A stretch of 64,000 nt of DNA from NCBI RefSeq assembly GCF_902729425.1, contig NZ_CACVCH010000002.1, positions 112,022 through 176,021 of the forward strand. Direction: 5' to 3'. Position 1 is the first letter of the stretch. Every line of letters begins with the position of its first letter. Made by a program: the position numbers and the translations under genes. Positions 47,526-57,201 of this stretch are shown here, in pieces. Under the pieces are notes generated by a model. The model did not search any database. It was not told the DNA's origin and saw only the letters and a list, made by a program, of their open reading frames with translations. Origin of the DNA: Magnetospirillum sp. SS-4 (lineage in GTDB: Bacteria; Pseudomonadota; Alphaproteobacteria; Rhodospirillales; Magnetospirillaceae).

Positions 47526-49322
47526 ATGGCGGATCAGGACCAGTCGGAAATATTGCAACGCTTCGCCAACGAGGCCGGCGGTCTTGGCATCCAGGTGGTG
47601 GAGGTCATCGGCAGGGTCGAGGACGTCACCCGCCATGTCGGCCACCAATCCTCGCTGATGGCGACCATTCAAGACCGCATGACCGCCCTGAAAACCGAGA
47701 CCGCCAGCATTGCCGAGACGGCGGGGCGCAGCCACAGTCTGGCCGTGGACGCCGCCGCCGCCATGGGGGTGTCCAAGGAGGAGATCGTGCGCTCCATCGA
47801 CGACATCACCCAGCTCACCGACATGGTGGTGGCGGGGATGGAGCGCATCGGCACCCTTCAGGAGGCGCTGCACCGGGTCGGACGGGTGGCCGCGTCCATC
47901 GAGGCCATCGCGCGGTCCACCAACATGCTGGCGCTGAACGCCACCATCGAGGCGGTGCGTGCCGGGGAATCCGGCCGGGGGTTCGCCGTGGTCGCCAGCG
48001 AGGTCAAGGAACTGGCGCGCCAGACCGCCACCAGCACCGCGGAAATCCGCCAGACCCTGGACACCCTCCAGGCCATCGCCTCCAGCCTGGCCCAGGACAC
48101 CGAGGCCAGCGCCAGCCGCGCCCGCGTCGTCAATTCCAGTACCGCCACCATCGGAGCCCGTGTCGACGACATCCGTGACTTGGTGGAGCGCATCACCCAC
48201 GACATGCGCGAGGTGACCTCCGAGGCGGAGGCCATCAATGTCGACGGCGCCAATCTGATGAACGCGGTCGAGGAGGCGACCACCGGCATCGCCGTATCGG
48301 CTTCCAATCTGGATACCGCCCGCTCACGGCTGGATACCATGCGTCAGGCCGGCGAGCGCCTGATCGCCATCACTTTCGATTCCGGATGTGAAACGAACGA
48401 CACGCCTTTCGCCAGGGAGGTGGTCCGCATCGCCGAGAGCATCGGCGCCATTTTCGACAGGGCGGTCGACGACGGCGCCATTTCCATGGCCGACCTGTTC
48501 GACGAGAATTATCAGGAGATTGAGGGCAGCAATCCGCCCCAGTACATGACCCGTTTCTCCACCTTCTGCGACCGCGCCACCCAGGCCATCCTTGATGGCG
48601 CCCTCGGTTTCAACCCCCGCGTGGTGTTCTGCGTCCTCAACGACCGCAACGCCTATGCGCCGACCCACAACACCAAGTTTTCCCACCCCCAGGGCAACGA
48701 TCCGGTCTGGAACGCCGCCAATTGCCGCAACCGCCGCATCTTCAGCGATGCCACCGGCATGGCGGCGGCGCGCAACATGGAAAAGATCTGGCCGCAGGTC
48801 TATCGCCGCGATATGGGCGGCGGAAATGTCATGGTCATGATGGACGTTTCCTCGCCGGTCTATTGCAAGGGACGGCACTGGGGAGCCATCCGCCTGGGCT
48901 ACACCACCGATTCGAGTTCCTATCTCAGCGCCGACCGCGGCAGCCGCGAGGAGGCTATCGCCATGGTCGAGCGGGCCGCCGCCTTCTATCGCAAGGAAGG
49001 CAGGGAGCGGCTGATCAGCGCCGTGGCCGACAAGAACGGAGCGTTTCTGGAAAAGGACCTCTATGTGGTGATCCAGGATCTGGCCGGCAGGGTCATCGGC
49101 CATGGCCGCAATCCCGGACTGGTCGGCGCCGACGGCACCACCTTGAAGGATGCCAACGGCAAGCTGTTCTCGAAAGAGATGATCGATACCGCCCGCCGCG
49201 ACGGCTCCGGCTGGGTTGATTACGTCTGGGCCAACCCGGCCACCAAGGTGCTGGAAAACAAGTCCAGCTATGTCAAGCAGGTTGACGATATCGTTCTGTG
49301 CGTTGGAATCTACAGCGCCTGA
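47526..49322 (+). CDS. soluble chemoreceptor with C-terminal twin sensor modules
   Basis: A 598-residue MCP with no membrane segment. The signalling coiled coil occupies residues about 30-280, with the hairpin tip at 120-165 ([20 protein letters not shown]). Residues about 295-460 are the module shared with the globin receptor ([45 protein letters not shown]). Residues about 475-598 resemble a single Cache domain ([23 protein letters not shown] and [10 protein letters not shown]), a fold normally periplasmic. Start [10 protein letters not shown] follows GGCGGGGGG. Ligands unknown; predicted to signal to CheA from the cytoplasm. Confidence 0.88.
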   Translation: MADQDQSEILQRFANEAGGLGIQVVEVIGRVEDVTRHVGHQSSLMATIQDRMTALKTETASIAETAGRSHSLAVDAAAAMGVSKEEIVRSIDDITQLTDMVVAGMERIGTLQEALHRVGRVAASIEAIARSTNMLALNATIEAVRAGESGRGFAVVASEVKELARQTATSTAEIRQTLDTLQAIASSLAQDTEASASRARVVNSSTATIGARVDDIRDLVERITHDMREVTSEAEAINVDGANLMNAVEEATTGIAVSASNLDTARSRLDTMRQAGERLIAITFDSGCETNDTPFAREVVRIAESIGAIFDRAVDDGAISMADLFDENYQEIEGSNPPQYMTRFSTFCDRATQAILDGALGFNPRVVFCVLNDRNAYAPTHNTKFSHPQGNDPVWNAANCRNRRIFSDATGMAAARNMEKIWPQVYRRDMGGGNVMVMMDVSSPVYCKGRHWGAIRLGYTTDSSSYLSADRGSREEAIAMVERAAAFYRKEGRERLISAVADKNGAFLEKDLYVVIQDLAGRVIGHGRNPGLVGADGTTLKDANGKLFSKEMIDTARRDGSGWVDYVWANPATKVLENKSSYVKQVDDIVLCVGIYSA

Positions 49323-52309
49323 CCCAGCAGCCGGGCATCGCCGCCCACGGCGGCGGTGTTAACGCTGCGGCAGAATTCGGCGGCGTAGCGGACCAGGGTA
49401 TGGGGGCCGCCGGCCTTGGGACCGGTACCCGACAGGCCCAGGCCGCCGAACGGCTGCGATCCCACCACCGCGCCGATCATCGAACGGTTGACGTAGATAT
49501 TGCCGACCCGCAACCGGCCGGCGACGGCGCGTATGGTCGATTCGATCCGGCTATGAACGCCGAGGGTCAGGCCGGTGCCGGTGGCGGCAATGGCGTCCAG
49601 CATCTGGTCAAGGCCGGACGCCTCCCATGGCAGGATATGGAGTATGGGGCCGAACACCTCGCGGTCCAGCGGTGTCATGTCGGCGATCTCGTAGGCGCGG
49701 GGGGCGAACAGACGCGGTAGCGTTTCCCGCGCCGGCGGCGCTACCGCCACCAGCCGGGCGCACGTTTCCAGTCTGGCGGCGTGGGCCTCCAGCATGGCGA
49801 GGGCGTCGTTGTCGATCACCGGCCCGATATCGGTGGCGAGCAGGGCGGGATTTCCGAGCCGAAGTTCGGCCATGGCGCCGGCCAGCATGGGTTCCAGCCG
49901 TGTCCAGGCCTCGCGCTGGACGAACAGCGCCCTGAGCGCCGAACAGCGCTGTCCGGCGCTGCGGAAGGCGCTTTCCATCACGTCGGCCACCACCTGCTCG
50001 ACCAGGGCGGAGGAATCGACGATCATGGCGTTGATGCCGCCGGTCTCGGCGATCAGCGGCACGATTGGGCCATCCTTGGCCGCCAGGGTCCGGTGAATGG
50101 CCCGCGCCGTCTGGATGGAGCCTGTGAAGGCCACTCCGGCGATGGCCGGATGGGCGACCAGTCGCCGGCCAAGCTCCGGACCGCCGGCCGCCAGATGTAG
50201 CACCTCCTCGGGAATGCCGGCCCGATGCAGCAGGCTCACCGCCTCGGCGGCCATGCCGGGGGTCTGTTCGGCCGGCTTGGCGACGACGGCATTGCCGGCG
50301 GCCAGGGCGGCGGCCACCTGTCCGGTAAAGATGGCCAGGGGAAAGTTCCACGGTGAAATGCACGCGAACACGCCGCGTCCGCCCAGCCAAAGCTCGTTGC
50401 TTTCCCCCGCCGGTCCGGGCAGGACGGTGGGCGGGCCGAACCGGCCTCGGGCCTCGACCGCGTAGAACCGCAGGAAATCCACAGCCTCCCGCACCTCGGC
50501 CAGGGCGTCGGGAACGGTCTTGCCGGCCTCGATGACGGCAAGCCGCATCAGGTTCGGACGGGCCGACTCGAACAGATCGGCGGCCCGTTCCAAGACAGCG
50601 GCCCGATGCTCGCCGCCCAATCGGTCCCAACCCGAGAAGGCCCGGCCGGCTTGGTCGATCATTCCGGCCAACGCGGCCGGGGTGGTCGCCACGACGACGG
50701 GGGGCGACCGGGAGGCGGCGGCCTCCAGGTCGCGGTCAAGCCCGGCGATGACCACCGGATCGGACAGGTCCAATCCGGTGGAATTACGTCGGGCGGGGGC
50801 GAACAGATCGGCTGGCAACGATATGGCCGACGGCCGGTTCTGCGGTGTCGCCAGCGGATCGGTCACCACCTCGTCCGCCGCCAGGGTTTCGTCAGCCATC
50901 CGGTTGACGAACGACGAATTGGCGCCGTTCTCCAACAGGCGCCGCACCAGATAGGGCAGCAGGGTTTCGTGCCGCCCCACCGGGGCGTAGGTCCTGCACG
51001 GATACTCGGCGACGATGGGATGATAGAGGGCCTCGCCCATGCCGTGCAGGCGCTGATATTCCCAATCGGTCCGCTCGCCGGCCAGTTCACGCACCGCCGC
51101 CATGGTGTGGGCGTTGTGGGTGGCGAACTGAGGGTGGAAGATGCCTCCCTCCGCCAGCAGGTCGGCGGCACAGGCCAGATAGGAGATGTCGGTGGCGGAT
51201 TTGCGGGTGAACACCGGAAAACTGGCCAGTCCGCGTTCCTGCGCCCGCTTGATCTCGCTGTCCCAATAGGCCCCCTTGACCAGACGGACCATCAACCGGC
51301 GGCCGGCGGTCCGCGTCCGCTCCGCCAGCCAGCCGATCAGAGGCCGGGCGCGCTTCTGGTAGGCCTGCACCGCCAGTCCGAACCCGTCCCATCCCGCCAG
51401 TCCGGCGTCGTCCAGAACGGTTCCGATTACGTCCAGCGACAGGTCCAGCCGTTCGGCCTCCTCGGCGTCCACCGTCAACCCAATATTGACGGATCTGGCA
51501 AGGCGGCACAGATCCAGCAGGCGCGGCGTCAGTTCGGCGCCGACCCGTTCGCGCTGGGCCATCTCGTAGCGTGGATGCAGCGCCGACAGCTTCACCGAAA
51601 TGCCCGGACCATCCACCGGTCCACGCCCGGCCGAGGCTTTCCCCACCGCGACGATGGCGGCGGCATAGGAATCCAGGTAATCGGCGGCGGCGCGGGCGGT
51701 GCGGGCGGCCTCGCCCAGCATGTCGAAGGAATGGCGATACCCCTTGGCTTCCCATGCGCGGGAATGATCCAGCGCCTCGGCGATGGTGCGGCCCATGACG
51801 AAGTGCCGGCCCATGATGGACATGGCGGCGGACAGGGCCTGACGCAGGACGGTTTCGCCCAGCCGGTTCAGGACGCCATGGGCCTCGGCATCGTGCAGCA
51901 TCCGCCCGCCCAGCATCAGCGCCCAGGTGGAGGCATTGACCAGCGCCGACGGACTGTGGCCCAGATGCTCCTCCCAATGGCCCGAGCCGATCCTGTCGCG
52001 GATCAGCAGGTCGACGGTCGCCCGGTCGGGAATGCGCAGCAGCGCTTCGGCCAATCCCATCAGAACCACCCCCTCATGGGTGGCGAGCCGGTACTCGGCC
52101 AGGAAACCTTCCAGTTCGACCAGATGATGGCGTCGCTGCCGGGCGCCGTCCACCAGCGCCGTCGCCGCCGCCATGATCCGCCCCCGCTGAGCGGAGGACA
52201 GCGGCACGCGGGCGCTCAGCTCGGCGATCAACGCCTCTTCCGGAGCCAGGGCGAGGTCGTGCAGGAGATCGCGGGAGGAATCGTGAGGCGGAATCGACGC
52301 AAGGATCAT
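49310..52309 (-). CDS. putA: bifunctional proline dehydrogenase / P5C dehydrogenase
   Basis: A 999-residue PutA that oxidises proline to glutamate. The FAD proline dehydrogenase domain spans about residues 60-470 ([53 protein letters not shown]). The NAD aldehyde dehydrogenase domain spans about 520-990, with [12 protein letters not shown] (general base Glu) and [15 protein letters not shown] (nucleophile Cys). It lacks the ribbon-helix-helix DNA-binding domain of E. coli PutA, so it is the non-regulatory short type. Its 3' end overlaps the convergent MCP gene by 13 bases. Confidence 0.97.
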   Translation of the reverse strand: MILASIPPHDSSRDLLHDLALAPEEALIAELSARVPLSSAQRGRIMAAATALVDGARQRRHHLVELEGFLAEYRLATHEGVVLMGLAEALLRIPDRATVDLLIRDRIGSGHWEEHLGHSPSALVNASTWALMLGGRMLHDAEAHGVLNRLGETVLRQALSAAMSIMGRHFVMGRTIAEALDHSRAWEAKGYRHSFDMLGEAARTARAAADYLDSYAAAIVAVGKASAGRGPVDGPGISVKLSALHPRYEMAQRERVGAELTPRLLDLCRLARSVNIGLTVDAEEAERLDLSLDVIGTVLDDAGLAGWDGFGLAVQAYQKRARPLIGWLAERTRTAGRRLMVRLVKGAYWDSEIKRAQERGLASFPVFTRKSATDISYLACAADLLAEGGIFHPQFATHNAHTMAAVRELAGERTDWEYQRLHGMGEALYHPIVAEYPCRTYAPVGRHETLLPYLVRRLLENGANSSFVNRMADETLAADEVVTDPLATPQNRPSAISLPADLFAPARRNSTGLDLSDPVVIAGLDRDLEAAASRSPPVVVATTPAALAGMIDQAGRAFSGWDRLGGEHRAAVLERAADLFESARPNLMRLAVIEAGKTVPDALAEVREAVDFLRFYAVEARGRFGPPTVLPGPAGESNELWLGGRGVFACISPWNFPLAIFTGQVAAALAAGNAVVAKPAEQTPGMAAEAVSLLHRAGIPEEVLHLAAGGPELGRRLVAHPAIAGVAFTGSIQTARAIHRTLAAKDGPIVPLIAETGGINAMIVDSSALVEQVVADVMESAFRSAGQRCSALRALFVQREAWTRLEPMLAGAMAELRLGNPALLATDIGPVIDNDALAMLEAHAARLETCARLVAVAPPARETLPRLFAPRAYEIADMTPLDREVFGPILHILPWEASGLDQMLDAIAATGTGLTLGVHSRIESTIRAVAGRLRVGNIYVNRSMIGAVVGSQPFGGLGLSGTGPKAGGPHTLVRYAAEFCRSVNTAAVGGDARLLGQAL

Positions 52310-52328
52310 GATGCCTCCCGTTCCGGGG

Positions 52329-52514
52329 TCACCGGGGCCGCGTCGATAGTCCCAACATCATGTAGCCGGGACACCAGCCCAGAATGGCGGAAATCACCGG
52401 CACCAGTCCCAGCCATCCCCAACGCTGGATCAGGCCGGCCATGGCCAGTCCGATCAGGATGATGCCGACCAGGATGCGTAGAACGCGGTCAAGTCGTCCA
52501 ATATTGCAGGCCAT
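52329..52514 (-). CDS. DUF2892 (YgaP-type) small membrane protein
   Basis: A 61-residue inner-membrane protein of the DUF2892 family: MACNIGRLDRVLRILVG, two membrane helices and the GWCPGYMMLGLST ending. This is the two-helix membrane domain found alone or fused to rhodanese in YgaP; its cysteines suggest sulfur chemistry but no activity is known. Lies between the GcvR-like gene and putA on the same strand, eight bases after the former, so probably co-transcribed. Confidence 0.85.
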   Translation of the reverse strand: MACNIGRLDRVLRILVGIILIGLAMAGLIQRWGWLGLVPVISAILGWCPGYMMLGLSTRPR

Positions 52515-52522
52515 GTCCGGTC

Positions 52523-53035
52523 TCAGGCCTCCTCGATGTGACAAGACAGGTTCAACTCGCCGGCGGTATTGGCGACGGTGGCCAGGCAGGCATCGGCCCG
52601 CGCCGAAATCGCCACCGAAAAGCGGGTGATGTAGATCCCCTGTTCGGGGATGCGCTGGGCATCCATCCGGACGATATTGGCCTGAAACTGGCCGAACACC
52701 TCGGACAGCCGGGCGATCAGGCCGGGACGGTCGCCGCCCGACACCACCACCCGGTGGGTGATGCGCCCCAGCGGGCCATGGGCGGCATCCATCTCGAACG
52801 GTCGAACCGCGATGCGGGCGTTCGACAATCCGGGCAGGGTGGCTAGATCGCGCTCGATTTCTGTCACGGTGACCTCGGCGGGCAGGTCGCAGACCGACGA
52901 GAACTCGGCGCCGCCGCCCAGCATGGCGAAGCTGGTATCACCCAGATTGGCGCCGACCTCGAACAGGCGTCCGGTGATGTCGGCCACCAGACCGGGACGG
53001 TCGGGGCAGAACACGGAAATCAGCACGGTGGTCAT
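52523..53035 (-). CDS. tandem ACT-domain protein, GcvR-like
   Basis: A 170-residue protein made of two ACT domains. The first begins ISVFCPDRPGLVADITGRLFE and the second VVVSGGDRPGLIARLSEVFGQ; both contain the D-R-P-G-L ligand-loop signature. The arrangement equals the glycine cleavage repressor GcvR, which binds glycine and modulates GcvA. No gcv gene is nearby, so it may instead be a general amino-acid sensor. First gene of a small minus-strand unit continuing to DUF2892 and perhaps putA. Confidence 0.88.
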   Translation of the reverse strand: MTTVLISVFCPDRPGLVADITGRLFEVGANLGDTSFAMLGGGAEFSSVCDLPAEVTVTEIERDLATLPGLSNARIAVRPFEMDAAHGPLGRITHRVVVSGGDRPGLIARLSEVFGQFQANIVRMDAQRIPEQGIYITRFSVAISARADACLATVANTAGELNLSCHIEEA

Positions 53036-53125
53036 GGGACGCCTCGCCTTGAAACTGTCTGCGCCCCATCATGCGGCAGGCGCGGCCATTTGTTAACCCC
53101 GAGACATGCGGTTATACTCCACGCC

Positions 53126-53581
53126 ATGAAACGAGGATGGAAGATGACCCTGGCGCTGGTGGTGGCGGTGACCGTCACCATTGGCGGCTGGCTGGCGTGG
53201 CGGGGACAGGGATCGGCCGTTCCCGTCGACGATCCTGTCAGGGTGGCGGCGGGCAGGACGCTTTATGCCAGCCATTGCGCCGCCTGCCACGGCGCCGACC
53301 TGGAGGGCGAGCAGCCCGACTGGCAGATCCGCAAGCCCAGCGGCGAATTGCCGGCGCCCCCCCATGACGCCAGCGGCCACACCTGGCATCATCCCGACGA
53401 ACAATTGTTTGCCATCACCAAGCACGGCATGGCACGGTTCGCCCCGCCGGGCTACAAGACGGCGATGCCGTCCTTCGTCGGCATCCTGACCGATGCCGAG
53501 ATCCGTTCGGTTCTGGCCTTCATCCAGGCCTCCTGGCCGGCGGAGATTCGCGAACGCCGCGCCACCATGTTCAAGAAATGA
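53126..53581 (+). CDS. membrane-anchored class I cytochrome c
   Basis: A 151-residue c-type cytochrome. An N-terminal signal anchor (MTLALVVAVTVTIGGWLAW after a basic MKRGWK) precedes a periplasmic domain with the haem-binding CAACH, and a likely axial methionine in KTAMPSFVGILTD. Start uncertain: ATG at 53126 gives the basic n-region, whereas ATG at 53144 has the better ribosome site (GAGG seven bases upstream). Probably a small electron carrier. No oxidase or reductase is adjacent. Confidence 0.88.
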   Translation: MKRGWKMTLALVVAVTVTIGGWLAWRGQGSAVPVDDPVRVAAGRTLYASHCAACHGADLEGEQPDWQIRKPSGELPAPPHDASGHTWHHPDEQLFAITKHGMARFAPPGYKTAMPSFVGILTDAEIRSVLAFIQASWPAEIRERRATMFKK

Positions 53582-53598
53582 AGCAGGAAGCATAAGCC

Positions 53599-54420
53599 TT
53601 GGCGACCCAGATCAAGATCGGCAATTACGGATACACCTGCCAGCCGCGCTGGGGTTTCGGGTCTCCCGTCCATCCCCGTCTGGCCGACATCATCGGCCGC
53701 CACAAGTCCGATTACCTCCGACTGATCGAACGCTTCGTCGATCTGCGCGATCTGTTCGCCGCCATTCCGAGGGAGGCGGCCGAGGATGCGGCGACGCCGC
53801 GCTGGATGAATCCGTGGTTCACCGGGCTGGACGCCATCGCGCTAACCGGGATGCTGGTCCGCCACGACCCCAGGCTGCTGGTCGAGATCGGTTCGGGCAA
53901 TTCCACCAAGTTCGCCCGTCACGCCATCGCCGCCAGGGGATTGCGGACCCGCATCGTCTCCATCGACCCGCAGCCCCGCGCCGAGGTCGACGGCCTGTGC
54001 GACGAGGTGATCCGGACTCCGGCCGAATTCGTCGACCAGGGCGTGTTCTCGCGGCTCAAACCCGGCGACATCCTGTTCATCGACAGTTCGCACCGCTCGC
54101 TGCCCAATTCCGACGTCACTGCCCTGTTCCTCGAAATCCTGCCCGACCTGCCGCCGGGAGTGTTCGTCCACATCCACGACGTCTACCTGCCCTATGACTA
54201 TCCCCCTCACGCCGAGGGGCTGATGTATAACGAGCAATATCTGCTGGCGGCGCTGCTGCTGGGCGAAGCCAAATGGCTGGAACCGGTGTTTCCCGCCTAT
54301 CTTGCCGCCCAGGACCCTCAACTCTCGGCGAGGTTCGCTCCCATCTGGCAGGCCTTGGGAACCAACGCCTTTCCGGCGCCATCCAATTCCTTCTGGCTTA
54401 ACATCAAAAGACGCCGCTAA
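53599..54420 (+). CDS. class I SAM methyltransferase-like protein
   Basis: A 273-residue protein with a Methyltransf_24-type Rossmann fold: LLVEIGSGNSTKFARHAI, IVSIDPQPRAEV and ILFIDSSHRS, then VFVHIHDVYLPYDYP. The start is a TTG at 53599 with AGGAAG about nine bases upstream; no ATG in this frame precedes the conserved N-terminus. Such proteins are often found in glycan and cell-surface loci. The convergent OGT-like gene overlaps its end by four bases. Substrate unknown. Confidence 0.82.
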   Translation: MATQIKIGNYGYTCQPRWGFGSPVHPRLADIIGRHKSDYLRLIERFVDLRDLFAAIPREAAEDAATPRWMNPWFTGLDAIALTGMLVRHDPRLLVEIGSGNSTKFARHAIAARGLRTRIVSIDPQPRAEVDGLCDEVIRTPAEFVDQGVFSRLKPGDILFIDSSHRSLPNSDVTALFLEILPDLPPGVFVHIHDVYLPYDYPPHAEGLMYNEQYLLAALLLGEAKWLEPVFPAYLAAQDPQLSARFAPIWQALGTNAFPAPSNSFWLNIKRRR

Positions 54421-56411
54421 TCACTTGCCAGGACAGTGATATCCGCCGGCGGCTTTCCGGCGGCGTGGCGCTGCCAGACCTGTTCGAACGCTGTCTCCAG
54501 ATGGCGGGTGAAGCGCGCCGGAGCAAAGGCCGGGGCATTGGGCAGCAGGCCTTGCAGGCGGTTTCTCAGCTCCGACCGCCGGACCGGGTCGCGCCCCAAT
54601 GCCACCGCCAGCTCCACCATCGCCTCGGAATCGGGGACCGACAGATCGGGTAGCCCCACCGCGTGCAGCAGGGAACTCGCCACTCGCGAAGCCAGCCTTG
54701 GCCCGGCGACGCTGACCAGCGGCACCCCCATGCGCAGGGCATCGGCGGCGGTGGTGTGGGCGCCGCAGACCAGGGCATCCAGGAACAGGTCGGCGGCGGG
54801 AATGCGAGCCAGGTGATCCGGCCTGGGCAGGACCGGCGCCCAGATCAGGCGGGACGGATCGATGCCGGCATCCCTGGCCGCCCGCTCCAGCCGCAGCCGG
54901 GCGGGTTCGGGCGGAGCCAGTTGCCACAGCACCGCCCCCGGCACCATGGACAGCACCCGCAGCCATAGACCGAAGCTGGCGCGATCCAGCTTGCGATGGC
55001 CGTTGAAGGAACAGAACACTGTGGCGTTTTCGGGCAATCCCAGTTCGCTCCGGCCGGGCGGCGAGGCGGGGCAGGGGGTCCAGGCCTGATTGGCCTGGTA
55101 GGTGTCGGGCAGATGGATCAGCCGTTCCGAGAAGTGGGCGCGATGTTCCGGCGGCGCCAGCACCTTGTCGACGATGGCGTAATCCAGCCATTGCGCCCCG
55201 GAACTGGCGGCCAGCCCCAGCCACGCCGCCTGGATCGGCGCCGGCCGCAAGGCGGCGATGCCGGGGCGGGCATGGCGGGTGAACACCGACATGTCGACCA
55301 GCAGGTGAACGCCATCGGCGGCGATCCGTTCGGCGGCGGCGCGATCGCCCAGTCCGGACAGGTCGACAAAGGCATCGGCCTCCCGCGCCACCTTGTCGCG
55401 CCATGGCGATCCGTCGTCGGGTCCGACCGAATAGGCGATCGGCCGCACCCTGCCGCGGTCGTGGTTGAGAAACACATCGCCGGCCAGATGCATGGTGGCG
55501 TGCTCGCGATAGTCGGGCGAGAGATATCCCACCACCAGTGGTGCCGGAGCCTTGGGCCGGGGGCGGATTACCGGCCGGGGCCGCCCCGCCACCCGGAAAT
55601 CGGCCTCGATGCCGGCGATGCGCAGGATTTCCGCTCCGGTGAACGGATGGAAGATGGCTTCCTGGGTGGCCACCGCCAGCTGGCGCCGTGCGGCCGCCGT
55701 GTCCAGTCCGGCGCGGATATCCTGGAACAGGGTTTCCTCCCGATCCCAGTCGGCGGTCTCGCGGTACAGCCGCAACAGGTGTCCCTTGGCCGGAGCCAGG
55801 GTCGGATCGATGGTCAGGGCCCGCCCAAGATGGGCGGCGGCCTCGTCGAGACGGCGAAGCCGCAACAGCACCTGCCCCAGCATGGCCTGCAACTCGGCGA
55901 TGCCGGGATGATGCCGGACGGCGTTTTCGAGCGCGGGCAGCGCGACGTCGGGATCACCGCCCACCAGCAGCAGTCCCAGATTGACGTGGCCGCCGGGATG
56001 AGCGGGCGCCACCTCGGCTAGACGGCGATAGACCGCGACGGCGTCGGCGACGCGCTGAAGCTGGCGCAGCGCGTTGCCCAGCGCCAGCAGGCTTTCCGGA
56101 TCATCGGTGGCGGCAAGGTGGTGGAGGATCGGCAAGGCCTCCTCGACCCGGTCCAGCGCCATCAGCCCCTTGGCCTTGCTGAACAACGAGGGCGGATGGC
56201 CGGGATGGGCCGCCAGAATGCGGTCGAGATGAGGCAGCGCCTGGGCATGCCGTCCCGCCATCAGCAGGAACAGCGCCAGATTGTAGCGCACCGGCACCGA
56301 GGCCGGCGCCAGACCCGCCAGCTTTTCCAGAATGGCGACCGCCGGCTTCAGCTTGCCCGATTGGGCGAGCCTGACCGCCTTGGCCATTTCCTGATCCACA
56401 TTCAGCATCAT
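54417..56411 (-). CDS. TPR protein with OGT/SPINDLY-type glycosyltransferase domain
   Basis: A 664-residue cytoplasmic protein. Residues about 10-245 are tetratricopeptide repeats; residues about 285-650 match the glycosyltransferase 41 (O-GlcNAc transferase) catalytic region, with VVGYLSPDYREHATMHL, HLLVDMSVFTRHARPG, RPAPIQAAWLGLAASSGAQWLDY, FCSFNGHRKLDRASF and GAHTTAADALRMGVPLVS. Bacterial members glycosylate proteins on Ser/Thr, or occasionally flagellins and adhesins. Starts at two consecutive ATG codons 48 bases downstream of the hsp20 terminator. Sugar donor and protein target cannot be read from sequence. Confidence 0.88.
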   Translation of the reverse strand: MMLNVDQEMAKAVRLAQSGKLKPAVAILEKLAGLAPASVPVRYNLALFLLMAGRHAQALPHLDRILAAHPGHPPSLFSKAKGLMALDRVEEALPILHHLAATDDPESLLALGNALRQLQRVADAVAVYRRLAEVAPAHPGGHVNLGLLLVGGDPDVALPALENAVRHHPGIAELQAMLGQVLLRLRRLDEAAAHLGRALTIDPTLAPAKGHLLRLYRETADWDREETLFQDIRAGLDTAAARRQLAVATQEAIFHPFTGAEILRIAGIEADFRVAGRPRPVIRPRPKAPAPLVVGYLSPDYREHATMHLAGDVFLNHDRGRVRPIAYSVGPDDGSPWRDKVAREADAFVDLSGLGDRAAAERIAADGVHLLVDMSVFTRHARPGIAALRPAPIQAAWLGLAASSGAQWLDYAIVDKVLAPPEHRAHFSERLIHLPDTYQANQAWTPCPASPPGRSELGLPENATVFCSFNGHRKLDRASFGLWLRVLSMVPGAVLWQLAPPEPARLRLERAARDAGIDPSRLIWAPVLPRPDHLARIPAADLFLDALVCGAHTTAADALRMGVPLVSVAGPRLASRVASSLLHAVGLPDLSVPDSEAMVELAVALGRDPVRRSELRNRLQGLLPNAPAFAPARFTRHLETAFEQVWQRHAAGKPPADITVLASD

Positions 56412-56458
56412 GCGCCGGTTGTGGCCGAGCCGGGACGAATTGGCAAGGCCCAAAGGAA

Positions 56459-56484
56459 CCCGGGGACGGGGGGCCGCCCCCGGG
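56459..56484 (-). terminator. terminator of hsp20
   Basis: CCCGGGG (56459-56465) and CCCCGGG (56478-56484) form a perfect 7-bp GC stem just beyond the hsp20 stop. On the minus strand it is followed by TTCCTTT, giving a modest intrinsic terminator. Confidence 0.55.
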
Positions 56485-56495
56485 AATGGCCGCGA

Positions 56496-56954
56496 TCAGG
56501 CGGCGTGGGATTCGATCAACCGGGCATCCGGCTGCGTTTCGATCTTGATGGTGCGGGGCTTCATGGCCTCGGGAATCTCGCGCACCAGGTCGACATGCAG
56601 CAGGCCGTTGCTCAGCGACGCCTTGTCGACGCGGATATGGTCGGCCAGTTCAAAGCGGCGCTCGAACGACCGGCCGGCGATTCCGCGATGGAGATATTCC
56701 GCCTTGGGCTCTTCCTTGCGGACCTTGCCGGAAATCGTCAGCCCCTGGCCCTTGGAGGTGATGTCGAGATCACTCTCCTTGAAACCGGCGACCGCCATGG
56801 TGATGCGGTAGTGATCGTCGCTCAGCTTCTCGATGTTGTAGGGCGGATAGGACAGGGCCGACTCGTCGAGTCGGGGGGCCGATTCCAGCAGATGGTTGAG
56901 GTGGTCGAACCCGACGGTGGACCGGAACAGCGGGGACAGATCGAAAGTACGCAT
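56496..56954 (-). CDS. small heat-shock protein Hsp20 (IbpA class)
   Basis: A 152-residue alpha-crystallin-type chaperone that holds unfolding proteins. The alpha-crystallin domain covers residues about 35-130 (PPYNIEKLSDDHYRITMAVAGF, LTISGKVRKEE, GIAGRSFERRFELADHI and NGLLHVDLVREIPE); short N- and C-terminal tails contain the MRTFDLSPLFRSTVGFD start typical of class A proteins. AAGGAG lies eight bases before ATG at 56954, but is predicted to be sequestered by a ROSE-like hairpin, and a perfect RpoH promoter lies upstream. Transcription and translation both look heat-controlled. Confidence 0.97.
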   Translation of the reverse strand: MRTFDLSPLFRSTVGFDHLNHLLESAPRLDESALSYPPYNIEKLSDDHYRITMAVAGFKESDLDITSKGQGLTISGKVRKEEPKAEYLHRGIAGRSFERRFELADHIRVDKASLSNGLLHVDLVREIPEAMKPRTIKIETQPDARLIESHAA

Positions 56955-57013
56955 AGCCAGCTCTCCTTTGCGAAGCAACCAGACAGGGCGGCGGCGGAAG
57001 CGCCGCGCGCCCT
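56955..57013 (-). ncRNA. ROSE-like RNA thermometer in the hsp20 5' leader
   Basis: The last leader hairpin pairs UUGCUU (56978-56973) with AAGGAG (56968-56963), the hsp20 ribosome site, through a four-base loop CGCA. This leaves the G opposite G mismatch and U-G closure characteristic of ROSE elements, where UYGCU masks AGGAG. Immediately upstream is a long GC hairpin, AGGGCG (57013-57008) with CGCCCU (56990-56985). ROSE elements are found before alphaproteobacterial small heat-shock genes. The fold was drawn by hand. Confidence 0.7.
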
Positions 57014-57046
57014 TGAGACCCCATAAGCGGCGGCCTCGTGCAATCG

Positions 57047-57074
57047 AGATAGGGTGGGGTCGGCGGCTGTCAAG
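57047..57074 (-). promoter_or_regulatory. RpoH (sigma32) promoter of hsp20
   Basis: On the minus strand CTTG (57074-57071) is followed after exactly 17 bases by CCTATCT (57053-57047). This fits the alphaproteobacterial RpoH consensus CTTG-N17-CYTATNT at every defined base. The predicted start of transcription near 57040 gives a leader of about 85 bases ending in the ROSE-like hairpin. Confidence 0.8.
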
Positions 57075-57132
57075 TCCGGCACCATGGAACCGAAATGATT
57101 CCAAGGTATGGCTGGAATACCCCTTTGCTCAT

Positions 57133-57161
57133 TTTACATGGGCATGATGTATGTTTAATGT
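57133..57161 (+). promoter_or_regulatory. candidate sigma70 promoter of the small divergent gene
   Basis: TTTACA (57133-57138) and TAATGT (57156-57161) are separated by 17 bases, 40 bases upstream of the ATG at 57202, in an AT-rich patch. Confidence 0.45.
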
Positions 57162-57201
57162 CACATTCAGGTTAGGGGATATTCCTTGGGGGGAAGACCT
57201 T

